From Enterobacter sp. SA187 (GTDB lineage Bacteria > Pseudomonadota > Gammaproteobacteria > Enterobacterales > Enterobacteriaceae), in NCBI RefSeq assembly GCF_001888805.2, contig NZ_CP019113.1, forward strand, positions 124,001 through 188,000: DNA of 64,000 nt. Reading direction: 5' to 3'. A program made the position numbers and the translations under genes. The notes beneath the pieces are model-generated. The model made no database searches. It saw nothing but the letters and a program-made list of their open reading frames with translations, and was not told the origin of the DNA. Below are positions 41,005 to 51,443 of the stretch, in pieces (the first letter of the stretch is position 1; every line of letters begins with the position of its first letter).

Positions 41005-42642
41005 TTACTTCGCCTGACGCTTCTGGAAATCGCTTGCGGCCTTAACAAAGCCTGCAAACAGCGGATGTCCATCACGCGGCGTTGAAGTAAATTCCGGGTG
41101 GAACTGACAGGCGACAAACCACGGATGGTTTGGCACCTCGATGATCTCAACTAACTGATCATCGCCGGAACGGCCCGCGACACGCAGACCCGCAGCTTCA
41201 ATTTGTTTCAACAGCATATTGTTGACTTCATAGCGGTGACGGTGACGTTCAACAATGGTAGACGCACCGTACAACTGACGAACGAGGCTGTCGTCATCCA
41301 ACTGGCACTGCTGTGCGCCGAGACGCATCGTACCACCCAGGTCGCTCTTTTCAGTGCGGACTTCGACATTGCCATCTTCATCACGCCATTCGGTAATGAG
41401 CGCCACGACAGGGTACTTACAGTCTGGCACAAATTCCGTTGAGTTGGCGTTGTCCATTCCCGCTACGTTGCGCGCAAACTCAATCAGCGCAACCTGCATA
41501 CCCAGGCAAATGCCCAGATAAGGAATATTATTTTCACGCGCAAAGCGTGCAGTGGCGATCTTACCTTCAACGCCGCGGTAGCCGAAACCACCCGGGATCA
41601 GGATCGCGTCCAGACCTTTTAAGATCTCAACGCCGCGCGTTTCCACATCCTGCGAATCGATCAGCTTGATGTTGACGGTTACGCGGTTCTTCAGACCACC
41701 GTGTTTCAGCGCTTCGATCACCGATTTATAGGCATCCGGCAGCTCAATGTATTTGCCGACCATGCCGATGGTGACTTCACCCGCCGGATTCGCTTCTTCG
41801 TAAATAACCTGTTCCCATTCAGACAGGTTAGCTTCCGGACAGTTCAGGCTGAATCGTTTACAAATATAATCGTCCAGTCCCTGAGATTTCAACAGGCCCG
41901 GAATTTTATAAATAGAATCGACGTCTTTCAGAGAAATAACGGCTTTTTCTGGAACGTTACAGAACAAAGCAATTTTTGCACGTTCGTTGGCAGGAACCGC
42001 GCGATCTGAGCGACAAATCAGAATATCCGGCTGGATACCGATAGAAAGCAGCTCTTTCACAGAATGCTGTGTCGGTTTGGTCTTCACCTCACCTGCCGCC
42101 GCCATGTATGGCACCAGCGTCAGGTGCATGTACATGGTGTGTTCACGGCCCACTTCCACGGCCATCTGGCGAATCGCTTCAAGGAACGGCAGGGATTCGA
42201 TGTCGCCTACCGTGCCGCCGATTTCAACCAGCACCACGTCGTAGCCTTCGCCACCTTCGATGATGCGCTCTTTGATGGCGTTGGTGATGTGCGGAATAAC
42301 CTGAACGGTCGCGCCCAGATAGTCGCCACGGCGCTCTTTACGCAGCACGTCGGAGTAGATACGACCGGTAGTGAAGTTGTTACGGCGGCTCATTTTGGTG
42401 CGAATGAAGCGCTCGTAGTGGCCCAGGTCTAAATCGGTTTCAGCGCCGTCTTCAGTAACGAACACTTCCCCGTGCTGAATTGGGCTCATGGTGCCCGGAT
42501 CGACGTTGATGTACGGATCCAGTTTCATAATGCTTACGCTGAGGCCACGGGCTTCAAGAATGGCTGCGAGGGAGGCTGCGGCAATGCCTTTTCCCAGAGA
42601 GGATACGACCCCGCCGGTCACAAAAATATAGTTCGTTGTCAT
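41005..42642 (-). CDS. pyrG: CTP synthase
   Basis: A 545-residue enzyme that aminates UTP to CTP with glutamine. The N-terminal synthase domain (about 1-266) has the ATP loop GGVVSSLGKGIAAASL. The C-terminal class I glutaminase domain has the nucleophile Cys in GICLGMQVAL and the His-Glu pair in QFHPEFTS. Length equals that of E. coli PyrG. It is the first gene of pyrG-eno. Confidence 0.99.
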   Translation of the reverse strand: MTTNYIFVTGGVVSSLGKGIAAASLAAILEARGLSVSIMKLDPYINVDPGTMSPIQHGEVFVTEDGAETDLDLGHYERFIRTKMSRRNNFTTGRIYSDVLRKERRGDYLGATVQVIPHITNAIKERIIEGGEGYDVVLVEIGGTVGDIESLPFLEAIRQMAVEVGREHTMYMHLTLVPYMAAAGEVKTKPTQHSVKELLSIGIQPDILICRSDRAVPANERAKIALFCNVPEKAVISLKDVDSIYKIPGLLKSQGLDDYICKRFSLNCPEANLSEWEQVIYEEANPAGEVTIGMVGKYIELPDAYKSVIEALKHGGLKNRVTVNIKLIDSQDVETRGVEILKGLDAILIPGGFGYRGVEGKIATARFARENNIPYLGICLGMQVALIEFARNVAGMDNANSTEFVPDCKYPVVALITEWRDEDGNVEVRTEKSDLGGTMRLGAQQCQLDDDSLVRQLYGASTIVERHRHRYEVNNMLLKQIEAAGLRVAGRSGDDQLVEIIEVPNHPWFVACQFHPEFTSTPRDGHPLFAGFVKAASDFQKRQAK

Positions 42643-42869
42643 GCTGAACCTGAGAAGTTAGGTTTAAAAGACGATGGAATAACCAGGACGGGAAAGCAGT
42701 ATACCGGAACCGGGCAGTTGCCACAAACTTTCATTCTTCCTCCTCTTCCACAGGTTCTGACAATAATAAGGAGTGAGAAAATAGCCCCTTTTGGCTAAAT
42801 GTTTTTGACGCAAATCAAGCGCTTGTTATTTAAAAAATCACACAAATCGCGCTTGATCCGCAAAAGTCG

Positions 42870-43661
42870 TTAGAGATCAGATTCCTGCCGCTTTACCTGC
42901 TGCCAGACTTCTTCCATGGTTTCCAGATCAACACCGGTCATGCTCAGCCCGCGGGCAGCAACAATACGCTCCACTTCCCGGAAACGACGCTCAAATTTGA
43001 GGTTCGCTTTTTGCAGCGCCACTTCCGCTTTGACGCCCAGATGACGGGATAAATTCACGGTGGCGAACAGCAAATCGCCCATTTCTTCTTCCACCCGCGC
43101 CTGATCGACGACCGCCTGTTTCGCCTCGTCCATCACTTCATCGATCTCTTCGTAAACTTTTTCCACCACCGGGCCGAGGGTGGCCCAGTCAAAGCCGACC
43201 GAGGCGCAGCGCTTCTGAATTTTATGCGCGCGCATCAGCGCCGGGAAGCTGTGCGGGATGTCATCCAGCACCGAATGCTGCGCTTTTTCGGCGCGCTCTT
43301 CGTGCTTAATTTGCTCCCAGCGCGCTAATACCTCAGTACTGTTTTCTGCCGTGGCATCGCCAAAGATATGCGGGTGACGGCGTTCCAGCTTGTCGCTGAT
43401 TGCCGCGCAAATGTCATTGAAGTCAAAACGCCCCCCTTCCTGCGCCATTTGCGCGTAAAACACCACCTGGAACAGCAGATCGCCCAGTTCGCCGCGCAGA
43501 TCATCAAAATCTTCCCGGGAAATGGCGTCCAGCACTTCATAGGTTTCTTCGAGGGTGTAAGGGGCGATGGTGGCAAAGGTCTGCTCTTTATCCCACGGGC
43601 AGCCGTTTTCCGGGTCGCGCAGGCGTTGCATGATGCCCAGCAGGCGATCGATTTGCGTCAT
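42870..43661 (-). CDS. mazG: Nucleoside triphosphate pyrophosphohydrolase MazG
   Basis: A 263-residue all-alpha NTP pyrophosphatase with two tandem MazG domains. EETYEVLDAI and GELGDLLFQVVFYAQ are in the first, and EEEMGDLLFATVNLSRH is in the second, catalytic one. It clears non-canonical NTPs and lowers ppGpp in starvation. The start MTQIDRLLGIM has AGGA upstream. It lies downstream of relA; no mazEF toxin-antitoxin pair is present between them, unlike E. coli. Confidence 0.97.
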   Translation of the reverse strand: MTQIDRLLGIMQRLRDPENGCPWDKEQTFATIAPYTLEETYEVLDAISREDFDDLRGELGDLLFQVVFYAQMAQEGGRFDFNDICAAISDKLERRHPHIFGDATAENSTEVLARWEQIKHEERAEKAQHSVLDDIPHSFPALMRAHKIQKRCASVGFDWATLGPVVEKVYEEIDEVMDEAKQAVVDQARVEEEMGDLLFATVNLSRHLGVKAEVALQKANLKFERRFREVERIVAARGLSMTGVDLETMEEVWQQVKRQESDL

Positions 43662-43681
43662 TGGAATGTCCTGAAAACACA

Positions 43682-43708
43682 GGCCCGACAGCAATTCGCC
43701 ATCGGGCC
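43682..43708 (-). terminator. Hairpin between relA and mazG
   Basis: GGCCCGA and TCGGGCC form a 7-bp stem around a 13-nt loop, followed on the minus strand by TGTGTTTT. It occupies the place of mazEF in E. coli and could terminate or attenuate relA transcription. Confidence 0.5.
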
Positions 43709-43720
43709 GAAAAAGTAAAA

Positions 43721-45964
43721 TTAACCGCCGTGCAGGCGACGCGCGTCTATCACATCCGGCACCTGATTCAGTTTACCGAGGACGCGGCCAAGCACCTGCA
43801 GATTATAGATTTCGATATTCATATCAATGGTGGCCAGCTGCTGTTTGGTGTCGCTACGGCTTGCCACGCCCAGCACGTTGACCTTCTCATTGGCGAGAAT
43901 GGTGGTGATATCGCGTAGCAGACCGCTGCGATCGTTAGCGGTCACGCGCACCACCAGCGAATAGCCCGCCGAGTAGCTCTCGCCCCATACCGCGTCGACA
44001 ATACGTTCAGGCGCGTGGGATTGCAGTTCGGTCAGCTGATCGCAGTCGGCGCGGTGAATAGAGATGCCGCGCCCCTGAGTGATAAAACCGGTGATCTCAT
44101 CGCCGGGGATCGGTTGGCAGCAGCGGGCGATGTGGTGCATCAGATTACCAACGCCCTCCACCACCACGCGGCCTTTATCTTTGTTGGTGTTACGGTGCGG
44201 CGGCGCCCAGGTTTTCTGCTGCAACTGTTTAAGCGCAGCGGCGTCCTGTTCCTCGGCGCTCGGTTTATTAAACTGCGCCTGCAGGAAGTTAACCATCTGG
44301 TTAAGGCGAATGTCGCCGCCGCCAATCGCCGCCAGCAGCTCTTCCACTTCGTTGAAGTTGTAGCGCGGCAGCAGCTGTTTTTCCGCCTCTTTCAGGCTGA
44401 TCCCCAGATGTTCAAGCTCGTCATCAAGGATCTGCCGCCCGGCGAGAATATTTTTATCGCGATCCTGTTTGCGGAACCAGTTATGGATCTTAGCCCGTCC
44501 GCGGCTGGTGGTGACATAGCCAAGGTTAGGATTCAGCCAGTCGCGGCTGGGGTTCGGCTGCTTCTGGGTGATGATTTCGATCTGATCGCCCATCTGAAGC
44601 TGATAGGTAAAGGGCACAATGCGTCCGCTGATTTTCGCCCCGATGCAGCGATGGCCGACGTCGCTGTGAATGTGGTAGGCGAAGTCGAGCGGCGTGGAGC
44701 CTGCCGGTAAGTCGACCACATCGCCTTTCGGCGTAAAGACGTAAACGCGATCGTCGAACACCTGACTGCGCAGTTCGTCGAGCATTTCGCCGGAGTCGGC
44801 CATCTCTTCCTGCCAGGCGATAAGCTTACGCAGCCAGGCAATGCGATCTTCGTGGCCGGACGCGCGCGCGCCTGTCGCGGCTGCCCCTTCTTTGTACTTC
44901 CAGTGCGCCGCCACGCCCAGTTCGGCATCTTCATGCATCTGACGGGTACGGATCTGGATCTCAACGGTTTTGCCCCCCGGCCCCAGCACCACGGTGTGAA
45001 TGGACTGGTAACCGTTGGGTTTCGGGTTGGCGACGTAGTCGTCAAACTCGTCGGGCAGATGGCGATAATGAGTATGTACGATACCCAGCGCCGCATAGCA
45101 GTCCTGCAGGCGCTCGGCCACAATACGCACCGCGCGCACGTCAAACAGCTCGTCAAAGGCGAGCTGCTTTTTCTGCATTTTGCGCCAGATGCTGTAGATG
45201 TGCTTCGGACGGCCGTACACCTCGGCCTTCACGCCCTCGGTTTTCATTTCCGCGCGCAGATGACCCACAAATTCATCAATGTAATGTTCACGATCGATAC
45301 GGCGCTCATGCAGCAGTTTAGCGATGCGCTTGTATTCATCCGGATGCAGATAGCGGAAGCAGTAATCTTCCAGCTCCCATTTCAGCTGACCGATACCTAA
45401 GCGGTTCGCCAGCGGCGCATAGATATTGGTGCACTCTTTCGCCGCCAGTACGCGTTCATCTTCCGGCAGATCTTTCACTTCCCGCAGATGCGCCACGCGC
45501 TCGGCCAGTTTGATCACCACGCAGCGGAAATCATCGACCATCGCCAGCAGCATCCGGCGAACGTTATCCACCTGTTCAGAAGAAACGGAGTCGTTGTGCG
45601 TGGCTTTCAGCTGACGGATAGCGGCCATATCGCGCACGCCGTGGATCAAATCGACAATGGCTTTACCGACGCTCTCGCGCAGTACGTCTTCGCTGACGAC
45701 GTTGGCGTCCGCCAGCGGAAACAGCAGCGCCGCGCGCAGCGTTTCAATATCCATGCTTAACATGGAGAGGATTTCCACCATCTCGACGCCGCGCCACAAC
45801 AGCAGATCGGCGTCAGGATGGCCCTGGGTTTTTTGCAGGCAGTACGCCCAGGTTTCGGCTAAGCGGTCACACGAGGGCTGACTGGAAATTCCCAGACTGG
45901 CGATCCATTTTTCAGAATCGAATTCTCCTGCCCGATTAAGATGTGCACTTCTTACCGCAACCAT
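43721..45964 (-). CDS. relA: (p)ppGpp synthetase RelA
   Basis: A 747-residue ribosome-associated stringent-response enzyme (E. coli 744). The pseudo-hydrolase domain has FPLADAN in place of the HD pair, so it should only synthesise. The synthetase domain has GRPKHIYSIWRKMQKK and the G-loop region FDELFDVRAVR. A TGS domain (VYVFTPKGDVVDLPAGSTPL), the zinc-finger region with HHIARCCQPIPGD, and the ACT domain (RDITTILANEKVNVLGV) follow. It lies downstream of rlmD. Confidence 0.98.
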   Translation of the reverse strand: MVAVRSAHLNRAGEFDSEKWIASLGISSQPSCDRLAETWAYCLQKTQGHPDADLLLWRGVEMVEILSMLSMDIETLRAALLFPLADANVVSEDVLRESVGKAIVDLIHGVRDMAAIRQLKATHNDSVSSEQVDNVRRMLLAMVDDFRCVVIKLAERVAHLREVKDLPEDERVLAAKECTNIYAPLANRLGIGQLKWELEDYCFRYLHPDEYKRIAKLLHERRIDREHYIDEFVGHLRAEMKTEGVKAEVYGRPKHIYSIWRKMQKKQLAFDELFDVRAVRIVAERLQDCYAALGIVHTHYRHLPDEFDDYVANPKPNGYQSIHTVVLGPGGKTVEIQIRTRQMHEDAELGVAAHWKYKEGAAATGARASGHEDRIAWLRKLIAWQEEMADSGEMLDELRSQVFDDRVYVFTPKGDVVDLPAGSTPLDFAYHIHSDVGHRCIGAKISGRIVPFTYQLQMGDQIEIITQKQPNPSRDWLNPNLGYVTTSRGRAKIHNWFRKQDRDKNILAGRQILDDELEHLGISLKEAEKQLLPRYNFNEVEELLAAIGGGDIRLNQMVNFLQAQFNKPSAEEQDAAALKQLQQKTWAPPHRNTNKDKGRVVVEGVGNLMHHIARCCQPIPGDEITGFITQGRGISIHRADCDQLTELQSHAPERIVDAVWGESYSAGYSLVVRVTANDRSGLLRDITTILANEKVNVLGVASRSDTKQQLATIDMNIEIYNLQVLGRVLGKLNQVPDVIDARRLHGG

Positions 45965-46012
45965 TGTCCTCTCCTTTCAGGGACGAAGCCTGTCGAATTC
46001 GACAAGCCGAAG

Positions 46013-47326
46013 TTAATTACCTGTGCTCACACTGCGTGCAAATAACACCATAGATTCCAGATGCCCAGTGTGCGGGAACATGTCCAGCATCGCCAGCCGC
46101 TGAATCTGGTACCCCGCATTTAATAATGCTTCACTGTCGCGGGCAAGCGTGGCCGGGTTACAGGAAACATAGACTACTTTTGACGGGGCAAGTTTTATTA
46201 TGTGCTGCATGACGCCCGGCGCACCGGCGCGCGCCGGATCGAGCAGCACTTTGTCTATGCCGTGGCGCGCCCAGGGCTGCGTGGTGACATCTTCTTCCAG
46301 GTTTTCATGAAAAAATGTCACATTGTGCAACGCATTCTGTTCGGCGTTTTGCCGCCCTTTTTCCACCAGCGCCGCGACACCCTCCACGCCCACCACGCTT
46401 GCAGCGCGTTTCGCCAGCGGCAGGGTAAAATTGCCCATCCCGCAGAACAGATCCAGCACCCGATCGCCAGGGGAAATGTCCAGCCACGCCAGCGCTTTTG
46501 CCACCATCTGCTGATTCACTCCATCATTCACCTGAATGAAATCACGCGGGCTGAAGGTTAAGCGTAGCCCGTCCGAGGTGTACCAGGGCGCCTCGCCGGT
46601 TACGGGTTGCAGTATGTCGCTTTGCGGCGCAAGAAACAGCGCCACGTCCCCGGAATGCGAAAAGCGTTCCAGTTTTTCACGATCTTTGGCGCTTAATGGC
46701 GCGGTATGACGCAATACCAGCAGCGGGCCGTTATCGGCCAGCACCAGTTCGACGTGTCCAAGATGGTGCGGATTGTCCAGCGTCTGCAGACAGCTGCGCA
46801 ATGATGGCAGCAGCGCCTCAAGACGGGGCACCAGAATCGGGCAACGCTTCACGTCGATGATGTCGTTTGAACCCGCTTTGCGAAAACCCATTTCCAGACG
46901 CTGGCTTTTTGCCGCCACGTTCAGGCTCAGGCGCGCGCGACGACGATAGCCCCAGGGCTGGTCGGCGATCACTTCGTCCACCTCGCGTTTCATCATGCGG
47001 GCCAGCGCGCTGCGCTTACTGCGCTGTTGCAGCGCCACGCTGGCGTGCTGCTGCTGACAGCCGCCGCAGACGCCAAAATGCGGGCACAGCGGCGTTTCCC
47101 GTTCCGGGCTGTCGTTAAGACGACGCTTAACCTGCCCGCGAGCATATTGACGTTTGTCTTCCGTCACCATGATTTCCGCCCGTTCGCCGGGCAGTAGTCC
47201 GGGGATAAACAGCGCTTTACCGTTGTGACGAGCCACGCCCTGACCGAAAGGATCGAGGTCGCTCACTTCAACAGTTATGATCTGACGCGTCGCCACGCGT
47301 CGTTTTGCAGAGTAGAATTGCGCCAT
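46013..47326 (-). CDS. rlmD: 23S rRNA (uracil-1939-C5)-methyltransferase RlmD
   Basis: A 437-residue SAM-dependent enzyme with an N-terminal TRAM domain. The 4Fe-4S cysteines Cys81, Cys87 and Cys90 are in CPHFGVCGGC. The SAM site is LDLFCGMGNFTLPLA, and the catalytic cysteine is in VSCNPATLARD. The start MAQFYSAKRR matches the family; an ATG six codons upstream is possible. It is divergent from barA, 57 nt away. Confidence 0.97.
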   Translation of the reverse strand: MAQFYSAKRRVATRQIITVEVSDLDPFGQGVARHNGKALFIPGLLPGERAEIMVTEDKRQYARGQVKRRLNDSPERETPLCPHFGVCGGCQQQHASVALQQRSKRSALARMMKREVDEVIADQPWGYRRRARLSLNVAAKSQRLEMGFRKAGSNDIIDVKRCPILVPRLEALLPSLRSCLQTLDNPHHLGHVELVLADNGPLLVLRHTAPLSAKDREKLERFSHSGDVALFLAPQSDILQPVTGEAPWYTSDGLRLTFSPRDFIQVNDGVNQQMVAKALAWLDISPGDRVLDLFCGMGNFTLPLAKRAASVVGVEGVAALVEKGRQNAEQNALHNVTFFHENLEEDVTTQPWARHGIDKVLLDPARAGAPGVMQHIIKLAPSKVVYVSCNPATLARDSEALLNAGYQIQRLAMLDMFPHTGHLESMVLFARSVSTGN

Positions 47327-47383
47327 TGCCGGGAATTTTCTCAATCAAACATAATTGCCCTAATTGTCCCATAACGGAACTCC

Positions 47384-50158
47384 ATGACCAACTACAGCCT
47401 GCGCGCGCGCATGATGATTTTGATTCTGGCCCCCACCGTACTGATCGGTTTGTTGCTCAGCATCTTCTTTGTTGTCCACCGCTACAATGACTTACAGCGT
47501 CAGCTTGAAGACGCCGGCGCCAGCATTATTGAGCCGCTCGCCGTCTCCAGCGAATACGGCATGAATCTGCAAAACCGTGAGTCTATCGGGCAGCTCATCA
47601 GCGTGTTGCACCGTCGCCATTCGGACATCGTGCGGGCGATCTCCATTTACGATGAGCGTAACAATCTGTTTGTTACCTCAAATTTCCATCTCGACCCGGA
47701 CGAGCTAAAACTGTCGAAAGGCACGCCTTTCCCGCGCCGCTTGAGCGTGGTGCGCAACGGCGATTTTATGATCCTGCGTACGCCGATTATCTCAGAAAGG
47801 TATTCACCTGACGAATCTTCCACGGCGGATGCCAAGCAGGCGAATAATATGTTGGGCTATGTGGCGCTGGAGCTGGATCTGCGTTCCGTGCGCCTGCAGC
47901 AGTACAAAGAGATTTTTGTCTCCTCGGTGATGATGCTGTTCTGTATCGGCATCGCCCTGATCTTTGGCTGGCGGCTGATGCGCGACGTCACCGGCCCGAT
48001 CCGCAATATGGTCAATACCGTTGATCGCATCCGTCGCGGTCAGCTGGACAGCCGCGTGGAAGGCTTCATGCTCGGCGAGCTGGATATGCTGAAAAACGGC
48101 ATTAATTCGATGGCGATGTCGCTGGCGGCCTATCACGAGGAGATGCAGCACAATATCGATCAGGCCACCTCCGATCTGCGGGAAACGCTGGAGCAGATGG
48201 AGATCCAGAACGTTGAGCTGGATCTGGCGAAAAAACGGGCGCAGGAAGCGGCGCGCATCAAGTCAGAGTTTCTGGCGAACATGTCTCATGAGCTGCGCAC
48301 GCCTCTTAACGGCGTGATCGGCTTTACCCGCCTGACGCTGAAATCCGAGCTGACGCCCACCCAGAAAGATCATCTGCATACCATTGAGCGCTCGGCCAAT
48401 AATCTGCTGACCATCATCAATGACGTGCTGGATTTCTCGAAGCTTGAAGCCGGTAAGCTGATCCTTGAAAGCATTCCCTTCCCGCTGCGCAACGCGCTGG
48501 ACGAAGTGGTGACGCTGCTGGCTCATGCCGCGCATGATAAGGGCCTTGAGCTGACGCTGAACATCAAGAACGACGTGCCGGACAATGTCATTGGCGATCC
48601 TCTGCGCCTGCAACAGGTGATCACTAATCTGGTGGGTAACGCCATTAAGTTCACCGAAAACGGCAACATAGACATCCTGGTGGAAAAACGCTCCATCAGT
48701 AATAACAAAGTGCAGATCGAGGTGCAGATCCGCGATACCGGTATCGGTATTCCCGAGCGGGATCAGTCGCGGCTGTTCCAGGCGTTCCGTCAGGCGGATG
48801 CGAGTATTTCGCGGCGACACGGCGGTACCGGGCTGGGGCTGGTGATCACGCAAAAACTGGTTAATGAAATGGGCGGCGATATCTCTTTCCACAGCCAGCC
48901 GCAGCGTGGGTCCACCTTCTGGTTCCACATCAATCTCGATCTCAATCCAAACGTCATCGGCGAAGGGCCATCAACGCTGTGCCTTACGGGTAAACGGCTG
49001 GCCTACATTGAGCCGAACACGGCGGCGGCGCAGAGCACGCTGGATTTACTCAGCAGTACGCCGCTGGAGGTGATCTACAGCCCGACGCTGTCAGGGCTGC
49101 CGGAAGATCATTACGATATTCTGCTACTGGCGGTGCCGGTGACCCTGCAGGAGCCGCTGACCATGCAGCATACCCGGCTGGCGAAGGCGTCGCAGATGAC
49201 CGATTACCTGCTGCTGGCGCTGCCCTGCCATGCGCAAATTAACGCCGAAGAGCTGAAACAAAATGGCGCGGCGGCCTGTCTGCTCAAGCCCCTAACGGCG
49301 GCGCGACTGCTGCCCGCGCTCAATGAATATTGTCGCCTGAACCGCCGTGCGCCGCCGCTGCTGGAGAACGCGGATAAGCTGGCGATGAGCGTCATGGCGG
49401 TAGATGATAATCCCGCCAACCTGAAGCTGATCGGCGCGCTGCTTGACGATCAGGTGCAGCAGGTGGAACTGTGCGAAAGCGGGCAACAGGCCGTTGACCG
49501 GGCGCGGCAGATGCAGTTCGATTTGATCCTGATGGATATTCAGATGCCGGAAATGGACGGCATTCGCGCCTGCGAGTTAATCCGCCAGTTGCCGCACCAG
49601 CAGCAGACGCCGGTAGTGGCGGTCACGGCCCATGCCCTCGCCGATCAGAAAGAGAAGCTGTTCAGCGCGGGCATGAACGGCTATCTGGCGAAACCGATCG
49701 AAGAAGATAAGTTACGCAGCCTGCTGCTGCGCTATCTGCCCGGCCCCGGCGTGAGCCAGTGGCTGACGCCGCCTGAGCCGCAGCCGCTTCCTGAGCCGGT
49801 GGCAGCCACGGTCAACCCGAACGCCACCCTCGACTGGCAGCTGGCGCTGCGTCAGGCCGCCGGAAAGAACGATCTGGCGCGGGAAATGTTACAGATGCTG
49901 CTCGATTTCCTGCCGGAGATCCGCAATAAGGTGGAGGAACAACTGGTGGGAGAAGCGCCGGAAGGACTGACGGAGGCCATTCATAAGCTGCATGGCAGCT
50001 GTGGCTACAGCGGCGTGCCACGGCTGAAAAATCTCTGCCATCTGATTGAGCACCAGTTACGCAGCGGAACGCCCGCCGCGGATCTGGAGCCGGAATTCCT
50101 CGAACTGCTGGATGAGATGGATAACGTGGGGCGGGAAGCGAGTAAGATCCTGGGATAA
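47384..50158 (+). CDS. barA: Hybrid sensor histidine kinase BarA
   Basis: A 924-residue tripartite sensor of the BarA/UvrY system. A membrane helix at about 10-31, a periplasmic sensor loop and a second helix at about 177-198 lead to HAMP. His302 (MSHELRTPLNG) is the autophosphorylation site. The receiver domain carries Asp718 (LILMDIQMPEMDG). The C-terminal HPt domain has His870 (IHKLHGSCGYSG). It responds to short-chain carboxylates in E. coli and passes phosphate to UvrY, which activates csrB and csrC. CsrB and a UvrY site are 8-10 kb downstream. Confidence 0.98.
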   Translation: MTNYSLRARMMILILAPTVLIGLLLSIFFVVHRYNDLQRQLEDAGASIIEPLAVSSEYGMNLQNRESIGQLISVLHRRHSDIVRAISIYDERNNLFVTSNFHLDPDELKLSKGTPFPRRLSVVRNGDFMILRTPIISERYSPDESSTADAKQANNMLGYVALELDLRSVRLQQYKEIFVSSVMMLFCIGIALIFGWRLMRDVTGPIRNMVNTVDRIRRGQLDSRVEGFMLGELDMLKNGINSMAMSLAAYHEEMQHNIDQATSDLRETLEQMEIQNVELDLAKKRAQEAARIKSEFLANMSHELRTPLNGVIGFTRLTLKSELTPTQKDHLHTIERSANNLLTIINDVLDFSKLEAGKLILESIPFPLRNALDEVVTLLAHAAHDKGLELTLNIKNDVPDNVIGDPLRLQQVITNLVGNAIKFTENGNIDILVEKRSISNNKVQIEVQIRDTGIGIPERDQSRLFQAFRQADASISRRHGGTGLGLVITQKLVNEMGGDISFHSQPQRGSTFWFHINLDLNPNVIGEGPSTLCLTGKRLAYIEPNTAAAQSTLDLLSSTPLEVIYSPTLSGLPEDHYDILLLAVPVTLQEPLTMQHTRLAKASQMTDYLLLALPCHAQINAEELKQNGAAACLLKPLTAARLLPALNEYCRLNRRAPPLLENADKLAMSVMAVDDNPANLKLIGALLDDQVQQVELCESGQQAVDRARQMQFDLILMDIQMPEMDGIRACELIRQLPHQQQTPVVAVTAHALADQKEKLFSAGMNGYLAKPIEEDKLRSLLLRYLPGPGVSQWLTPPEPQPLPEPVAATVNPNATLDWQLALRQAAGKNDLAREMLQMLLDFLPEIRNKVEEQLVGEAPEGLTEAIHKLHGSCGYSGVPRLKNLCHLIEHQLRSGTPAADLEPEFLELLDEMDNVGREASKILG

Positions 50159-50176
50159 TACTCCCTCTCACCCCGG

Positions 50177-50197
50177 CCCTCTCCCGCAGGGAGAGGG
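50177..50197. terminator. Hairpin between convergent barA and garK
   Basis: CCCTCTCCC-GCA-GGGAGAGGG, a perfect 9-bp stem between the two stops, the same element as after queD. Confidence 0.6.
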
Positions 50198-50205
50198 AGA
50201 CGTTG

Positions 50206-51357
50206 TCAGGCTGACGGCGGTAATCCCCGCCCGGCCTTTAACACCGCCGCGACGTTGCGCGCGGTCATGCGTACGTTTTCCCCGGCATTTTTCAGCGCGT
50301 CGTCCAGTGAGCAAATGGTGTAGATGACGCTGAATACCGCGTCCAGTCCGTGCTCATGGACGATCCCCACGTCTGCCGTCAGGCTGCCGGCAATACCAAT
50401 TACCGGTTTGTTATAACGCTTCGCGACCTTCGCCACACCAACCGGCACTTTGCCGTGCACGGTCTGGCTGTCGATGCGCCCTTCGCCGGTGATCACCAGA
50501 TCGGCACCGGCAACGTGCTCCGCCAGATGCAGCGCGTCGGTGACGATCTCAATGCCGCGACGCAGCTCCGCGCCGCAAAATGCGTACAGCCCGGCCCCCA
50601 TGCCGCCCGCCGCGCCCCCGCCTGCCAGCGTCAGCACATCCACATCCAGATCGCGCTGAATGATCGTCGCATAATGGTGCAGCGCGTGGTCCAGACGGGC
50701 AACGGTTTCGCCCGTCGCGCCTTTTTGCGGACCGAAAATCGCCGATGCCCCCTGGTCACCCGTAAGCGGATTGGTCACGTCACAGGCCACTTCTATGCGG
50801 CAGGTTTTCAGGCGCGCATCCAGTTCGCTGACGTCAATGCGCGCCAGCGTTTCCAGTTCGCCGCCGCCCTGCCCCAGCGACTTCCCCTGCGCATTTAACA
50901 GCTTCGCGCCCAGCGCCTGTACCATTCCGGCGCCGCCGTCATTGGTGGCACTGCCGCCAAGCCCGATAATAATATGTTTCACGCCCGCGTCGAGGGCGTG
51001 ACGGATCAGCTCGCCCGTCCCCCAGGATGTTGTAATTAATGGGTCGCGTTTTGCCGCAGGCACCAGTTCCAGACCACTGGCGGCGGCCATTTCAATAAAG
51101 GCGCTCCGCTCATCGCCGGAAAGACCGTAAAAACCCGCTACCGGTTCGCCGAGCGGGCCGGTCACCTTAACCTGCACTTTTCTGCCGTGGGTGGCAGCCA
51201 CCATCGCTTCGACCGTGCCTTCGCCGCCATCTGCCACCGGCAGTTTGACGTACTCCGCGTCCGGGAAAATCTCTTTAAAACCGCGTTCAATGGCGGTAGC
51301 GACATCGAGGGCACTCAGGCTTTCCTTGTATGAGTCCGGTGCGATCACTATTTTCAT
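50206..51357 (-). CDS. garK: Glycerate 2-kinase GarK
   Basis: A 383-residue type I glycerate kinase that makes 2-phosphoglycerate from D-glycerate, the last step of glucarate and galactarate breakdown. It opens MKIVIAPDSYKESLSA and has VADGGEGTVEA, GLGGSATNDGGAGM and ITGEGRIDSQT, all family signatures. In E. coli garK is in garPLRK; here it is the last gene of the gud operon, 86 nt after gudD. The aldolase and reductase steps (GarL, GarR) are not in this window. Confidence 0.95.
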   Translation of the reverse strand: MKIVIAPDSYKESLSALDVATAIERGFKEIFPDAEYVKLPVADGGEGTVEAMVAATHGRKVQVKVTGPLGEPVAGFYGLSGDERSAFIEMAAASGLELVPAAKRDPLITTSWGTGELIRHALDAGVKHIIIGLGGSATNDGGAGMVQALGAKLLNAQGKSLGQGGGELETLARIDVSELDARLKTCRIEVACDVTNPLTGDQGASAIFGPQKGATGETVARLDHALHHYATIIQRDLDVDVLTLAGGGAAGGMGAGLYAFCGAELRRGIEIVTDALHLAEHVAGADLVITGEGRIDSQTVHGKVPVGVAKVAKRYNKPVIGIAGSLTADVGIVHEHGLDAVFSVIYTICSLDDALKNAGENVRMTARNVAAVLKAGRGLPPSA

Positions 51358-51443
51358 ATGCTGTCCTTAGGTATGTTGACTGCCAGTATTATCTTTCCCG
51401 ACACGGGAAAGCGCCGGTTCCCGCAAGAACCGGCGGGGTTGCA

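Noticed and set aside
43662..43720. mazEF toxin-antitoxin genes between relA and mazG
   Set aside because: The gap is only about 59 nt and contains a hairpin; the E. coli pair is absent here.
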